A stretch of 48,965 nucleotides of DNA from Caulobacteraceae bacterium (GTDB lineage Bacteria; Pseudomonadota; Alphaproteobacteria; Caulobacterales; Caulobacteraceae), in NCBI GenBank assembly GCA_019746095.1, contig JAIESL010000016.1, positions 1 through 48,965 on the forward strand. Reading direction: 5' to 3'. A program made the position numbers and the translations under genes. Position 1 is the first letter of the stretch. Each line of letters opens with the position of its first letter. The notes under the pieces were generated by a model. That model did no database searches. It saw nothing but the letters and a program-made list of their open reading frames with translations, and was not told where the DNA came from. Positions 45,955 through 48,965 of the stretch are shown in pieces.

Positions 45955-47694
45955 ATGACCGTTACAGCCTACGCGATGGTGTCCCAGGTTCGCTACCGGG
46001 AGCTCAAGACACGGATTGCGCTCGCAGCCTTCATCGGCTGCACGGCCTGGTTTGTCGCCCCGTCAATCTGGCCCCCGCTCTGGTTCGCGGCTGTTCTGGC
46101 GACCCAGGCGCTGGACTATGCCGTCTTCCGCCGGTTCAGGCGTCGCCCGGAGTGGCAGCCCGATCTCGCCTACAAGGTCCTGTGTTGCGCCACGACTGTG
46201 CTCAGTGTCGTCGTCTATGGCGGGATAACGGCCTATCTCTGGTTCCGCGGCGGTGACGCCGGCCAGCTGTTCGCCATGGTTCAGTGCGCGGGCGGCCTGC
46301 TGCATGTCAGTCTGCACATGCACCATGCCCGGGCGGTCCTGATTTCAGCCGTGGTTCCGCATGCCACCTATTTTCTCGGCCTGCCGGTCTTTGGGGCCAT
46401 TGTGTCCCAGAACTGGCATGAGCTGCTGATCGCCATCGGCTGTGTCCTGTACATGAGCCATCTGGTCGTTGCCGTGCGGCAGAGTTCCTCGACGACCGGG
46501 GCCCTGCAGGCGGCCCGGGACGCCGAAAAGGCCGCGCGCCGCAAGGCCGAGGTCGCCAGCGCTGCCAAGTCGGATTTCCTGGCGGTCGTCAGCCACGAGA
46601 TCCGCACGCCGATGAATGCAGTGATCTCGGCCGCCAACCTGCTGCGCCGCACGCGGCTGGACAGCCAGCAGCGTGAGCATGTCTCCATGCTGATCGACGC
46701 CGGCGATGTCCTGATGGGCCTGCTCAATGATGTGCTCGACTTCTCCAAGATCGAGGCCGGCAAGATGGAGCTGGAAAGCGCCGAGATGGTTGTCCGCGAC
46801 CGTCTGGCAACCGTGGTCCGCTTGTGGGAGCCCCGCGCCCTGGCCAATGGCGTCCGGCTGAAGGTCCGGGTCGCGCCCGATGTCCCGGCTGTGGTTCGGA
46901 CCGATCCGCTGCGGGTCCAGCAGATCCTGTTCAACCTCATGTCCAATGCCGTGAAATTCACCCAGGACGGCCAGATCGGGATTTCGGTGACCTGGACGGA
47001 CGGGCGGCTGACCATTTCCATGGCGGACACGGGCTGCGGGATTCCCGCGGACCGGCTGGGTCAGATCTTCAACAGTTTCGAACAGGCGGATATCGGCACG
47101 ACGCGGCGGTACGGTGGCACTGGTCTGGGCCTGTCGATCAGCCGCAAGCTCGCCGAGTTGATGGGCGGTTCCTTGACCGTGGAGAGCGTCGAGGGGGAGG
47201 GGGCGACCTTTACCCTCAACCTGCCTGTGGTCGCCATCGAAACGCCCACTGCCGTGCCGGTCCGACCGGCCGAAGCGCGCGCATCGCTCGTGGGACGGTC
47301 GATCCTTGCCGCCGACGATCACGAGGTGAACCGGCGGATCCTGCAATTGCTGCTGGAGCCGCACGGCTGTCGTCTGACCCTGGTTGAAAACGGTGCCGAG
47401 GCGCTGGAAGCCGCCTCGGAGCAGAGGTTCGACGCGATCCTGATGGATATGCAGATGCCGGTCATGGACGGGCTGGAGGCGACCCGCCGGATTCGGCAGG
47501 AGGCCCTTAACGGGGCCACGCCCGTGATTGCCCTTACCGCCAACGCCCTGGACCTGCACCGCGCGGCCTGGGATGCCGCCGGCGTCCATGCCTTCCTGAC
47601 CAAGCCGATTGATCCAGTGCTTCTGGCCACGACCCTGGCCGAAGCCTGTGCCGTCGGGCGACAGGAAGCCGGGGCCGACGCGGCGGTCGCCTGA
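45955..47694 (+). CDS. Membrane-bound hybrid histidine kinase
   Basis: A 579-residue hybrid sensor kinase. Residues 20-175 form about six membrane helices with a cluster of His and Met (HVSLHMHHARAVL), and there is no large periplasmic domain. A short coiled coil (ARDAEKAARRKAEVASAAK) leads to the H-box FLAVVSHEIRTPMN with His214, then the ATPase motifs (NLMSNAVKFTQ, DTGCGIP, GGTGLGLSI). A C-terminal receiver has its acceptor Asp498 in ILMDMQMPVMDG. CGGAGGG at 45943-45949 supports the ATG at 45955. No response regulator is adjacent, so its partner is elsewhere. Confidence 0.94.
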   Translation: MTVTAYAMVSQVRYRELKTRIALAAFIGCTAWFVAPSIWPPLWFAAVLATQALDYAVFRRFRRRPEWQPDLAYKVLCCATTVLSVVVYGGITAYLWFRGGDAGQLFAMVQCAGGLLHVSLHMHHARAVLISAVVPHATYFLGLPVFGAIVSQNWHELLIAIGCVLYMSHLVVAVRQSSSTTGALQAARDAEKAARRKAEVASAAKSDFLAVVSHEIRTPMNAVISAANLLRRTRLDSQQREHVSMLIDAGDVLMGLLNDVLDFSKIEAGKMELESAEMVVRDRLATVVRLWEPRALANGVRLKVRVAPDVPAVVRTDPLRVQQILFNLMSNAVKFTQDGQIGISVTWTDGRLTISMADTGCGIPADRLGQIFNSFEQADIGTTRRYGGTGLGLSISRKLAELMGGSLTVESVEGEGATFTLNLPVVAIETPTAVPVRPAEARASLVGRSILAADDHEVNRRILQLLLEPHGCRLTLVENGAEALEAASEQRFDAILMDMQMPVMDGLEATRRIRQEALNGATPVIALTANALDLHRAAWDAAGVHAFLTKPIDPVLLATTLAEACAVGRQEAGADAAVA

Positions 47695-47697
47695 CCT

Positions 47698-48780
47698 TCA
47701 GGTCCAGCGGTCCAGGGCCTCCTCCATCGACAGCGGAGCCGGCTGGGCGATCGGCTCTGCGGGTATTCCGTCAAACCGGGGGGCCGGCGCGGCCTGGATG
47801 GTGCCCGGGTTCACGAAGGTCCGGCGCGCGGCGTTGTGCGGGTGATCAGCGGCCTCGGCCAGGGTAAGGACCGGGGTGACGCAGGCGTCCGTGCCCTGGA
47901 AATGCGCGGCCCAGTCGTCCCGGTCGCGGGTCGCGAAGATCGCCTCGAACCGGCTGTGGATGGCCGGCCATGCCGGGATGTCGAACTGCGGGGCCGAGTC
48001 CGGTTCCAGACCCAGTCCAGCGATGAGGGCGGCGTAGAACTGCGGCTCCAGCGCACCGACCGCCACGAACCGCCCGTCTCTGCAGCCATAGGAACGATAG
48101 AAGGGTGCGCCGCCGTCCAGTAGATTGCCGCCGCGCGTACCGCTCCAAAGGCCCCGGGCCCCCAAGGCCAGAAACAGGCTCATGAGCAGGGCTGAGCCGT
48201 CGGTCATGGCCGCGTCGACGACCCGCCCCTTGCCGGTCGTCCTGGCTTCCAGAAGCCCGGCCAGAACGCCTGTGACCAGCATCATGGCCCCGCCGGCGTA
48301 GTCGCCGATCAGGTTCAACGGCGGACGCGGCGGGCGATCAGGCTCGCCCATGGCATGGAGCGCGCCGCTGAGGGCGATGTAGTTGATGTCGTGGCCGACC
48401 TGATTCGCCATCGGTCCGGACTGACCCCAGCCCGTGATCCGGCCATAGACCAGTCGCGGATTGCGTCCGGCACAGATCGCCGGTCCAACGCCCAGACGCT
48501 CCATCACTCCCGGGCGGAAACCCTCGATCAGGGCATCGGCCCCCTCGACGAGGGCGAGCACACGGGCCAGATCTCCGGGGTCCTTGAGGTTGACCCTGAC
48601 CGTGGCGCGGGCGCGGTGCAGGACTTCGCCGCCGACTTCGCTGAACACGGCCGCCCCGGCATCGGCGCTTCGACTCAGGCGAAGGACCTCGGCCCCGAGA
48701 TCGGCCAGCATCATGCCCGCGAACGTCACCGGCCCGAGGCCGTCAAACTCCAGGATGCGCAGGCCGGACAGTGGTTTCAT
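47698..48780 (-). CDS. Alpha-methylacyl-CoA racemase (CaiB/BaiF family)
   Basis: The 360-residue protein belongs to the family III CoA-transferase fold but fits the racemase branch. His130 in NQVGHDINYIALSG and Asp160 in NLIGDYAGGAMM are 30 residues apart, as are the catalytic His126 and Asp156 of the mycobacterial enzyme of the same length. The N-terminus MKPLSGLRILEFDGLGPVTF and KGRVVDAAMTDGSALL are typical. It would epimerise 2-methylacyl-CoA esters for beta-oxidation. The gene is convergent with the kinase (3 bases between stops). Confidence 0.88.
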   Translation of the reverse strand: MKPLSGLRILEFDGLGPVTFAGMMLADLGAEVLRLSRSADAGAAVFSEVGGEVLHRARATVRVNLKDPGDLARVLALVEGADALIEGFRPGVMERLGVGPAICAGRNPRLVYGRITGWGQSGPMANQVGHDINYIALSGALHAMGEPDRPPRPPLNLIGDYAGGAMMLVTGVLAGLLEARTTGKGRVVDAAMTDGSALLMSLFLALGARGLWSGTRGGNLLDGGAPFYRSYGCRDGRFVAVGALEPQFYAALIAGLGLEPDSAPQFDIPAWPAIHSRFEAIFATRDRDDWAAHFQGTDACVTPVLTLAEAADHPHNAARRTFVNPGTIQAAPAPRFDGIPAEPIAQPAPLSMEEALDRWT

Positions 48781-48889
48781 GCCTATTGCCTAGCTGCAGG
48801 TCGCGCCTACGTCGAGCCAGCCCTTGACCCCGACGCCGGTTTGCAAGAGAAGGCCCGTCGCCGGGTCGCGAACGCGATCCGTCCGGTAT

Positions 48890-48965
48890 GCGTCCTTAGC
48901 TCAGTTGGTTAGAGCATCTGACTTTTAATCAGAGGGTCCTCGGTTCGAGCCCGAGAGGACGTACC
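48890..48965 (+). tRNA. tRNA-Lys(UUU), 3' end at window edge
   Basis: A cloverleaf of 76 nt visible, lacking only the last A of CCA. The acceptor GCGTCCT pairs with AGGACGT, making a G1-U72 wobble. The D-arm is GCTCAGTTGGTTAGAGC, and the anticodon stem TCTGA/TCAGA encloses the loop CTTTTAA with anticodon TTT. The T-arm is CTCGG/CCGAG with TTCGAGC. The discriminator is A. The 109-base gap to the racemase gene shows no gene. Confidence 0.96.

Overview
This window is GC-rich chromosomal DNA from an alphaproteobacterium of the order Caulobacterales, most likely Brevundimonas or a close relative. Three things point there. DivK and PleD sit in tandem with the architecture, length and residue numbering of the Caulobacter crescentus proteins (PleD is 454 aa, with Asp53, RAID at 359-362 and GGEEF at 368-372). 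The block bamE / cytochrome bc1 chaperone / DUF177 / plsX / fabH / ihfA / merR is typical alphaproteobacterial synteny. GyrA carries Ala and Met at the positions equivalent to E. coli Ser83 and Asp87, a pair I recall from Brevundimonas. I see no phage, insertion sequence, CRISPR array, plasmid gene or obvious defence locus; this is mostly core genome.

Left part (1-9.3 kb): the 3' end of a probable 5-aminolevulinate synthase, a small conserved protein, glyA and nrdR. These run into a tightly overlapping riboflavin operon: a reductase-only ribD, ribE, a RibBX-type ribB with a zinc-less GTP-cyclohydrolase-like domain, ribH with an apparent CTG start, then nusB and thiL. A small exported protein and a K+-independent proton-pumping pyrophosphatase follow, closed by a strong terminator. 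The pyrophosphatase leader holds two mutually exclusive hairpins.

Next (9.3-17.5 kb): bamE on the minus strand diverges from the chaperone / DUF177 / plsX / fabH / ihfA / merR series, followed by tRNA-Pro(GGG). Immediately after the tRNA is an unusual two-gene unit, a divergent shikimate-dehydrogenase-like protein overlapped by an unrecognised 150-aa protein. Two small membrane proteins and heme A synthase (ctaA) follow.

Middle (17.4-32 kb): a PhoX-family Tat-exported protein, a DinB polymerase with an N-terminal four-cysteine module, divK-pleD, a small basic protein, rpmG, several hypotheticals and lipoproteins, periplasmic Cu/Zn superoxide dismutase, gyrA, a class IV aminotransferase, coaD, two tandem exported cyclophilins and a Ppx/GppA phosphatase.

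Right part (32-49 kb): hspQ, phenylalanine 4-hydroxylase, and an arginine succinyltransferase (AST) catabolic operon reading leftward. That operon has an M20 hydrolase (upstream), astA, astD, astB and a membrane protein, and lacks astC and astE. Then come a small membrane protein, the tamA-tamB envelope-biogenesis pair, a small lipoprotein, a membrane-bound hybrid histidine kinase, an alpha-methylacyl-CoA racemase and tRNA-Lys(UUU), cut one base before its end by the window edge.

Genes are densely packed. ATGA, GTGA, TTGA and CTGA overlaps and GTG/TTG starts are common, and no stretch longer than 300 bases lacks a gene. The largest gaps are 14065-14299, the hppA leader 6912-7084 and 22759-22925.
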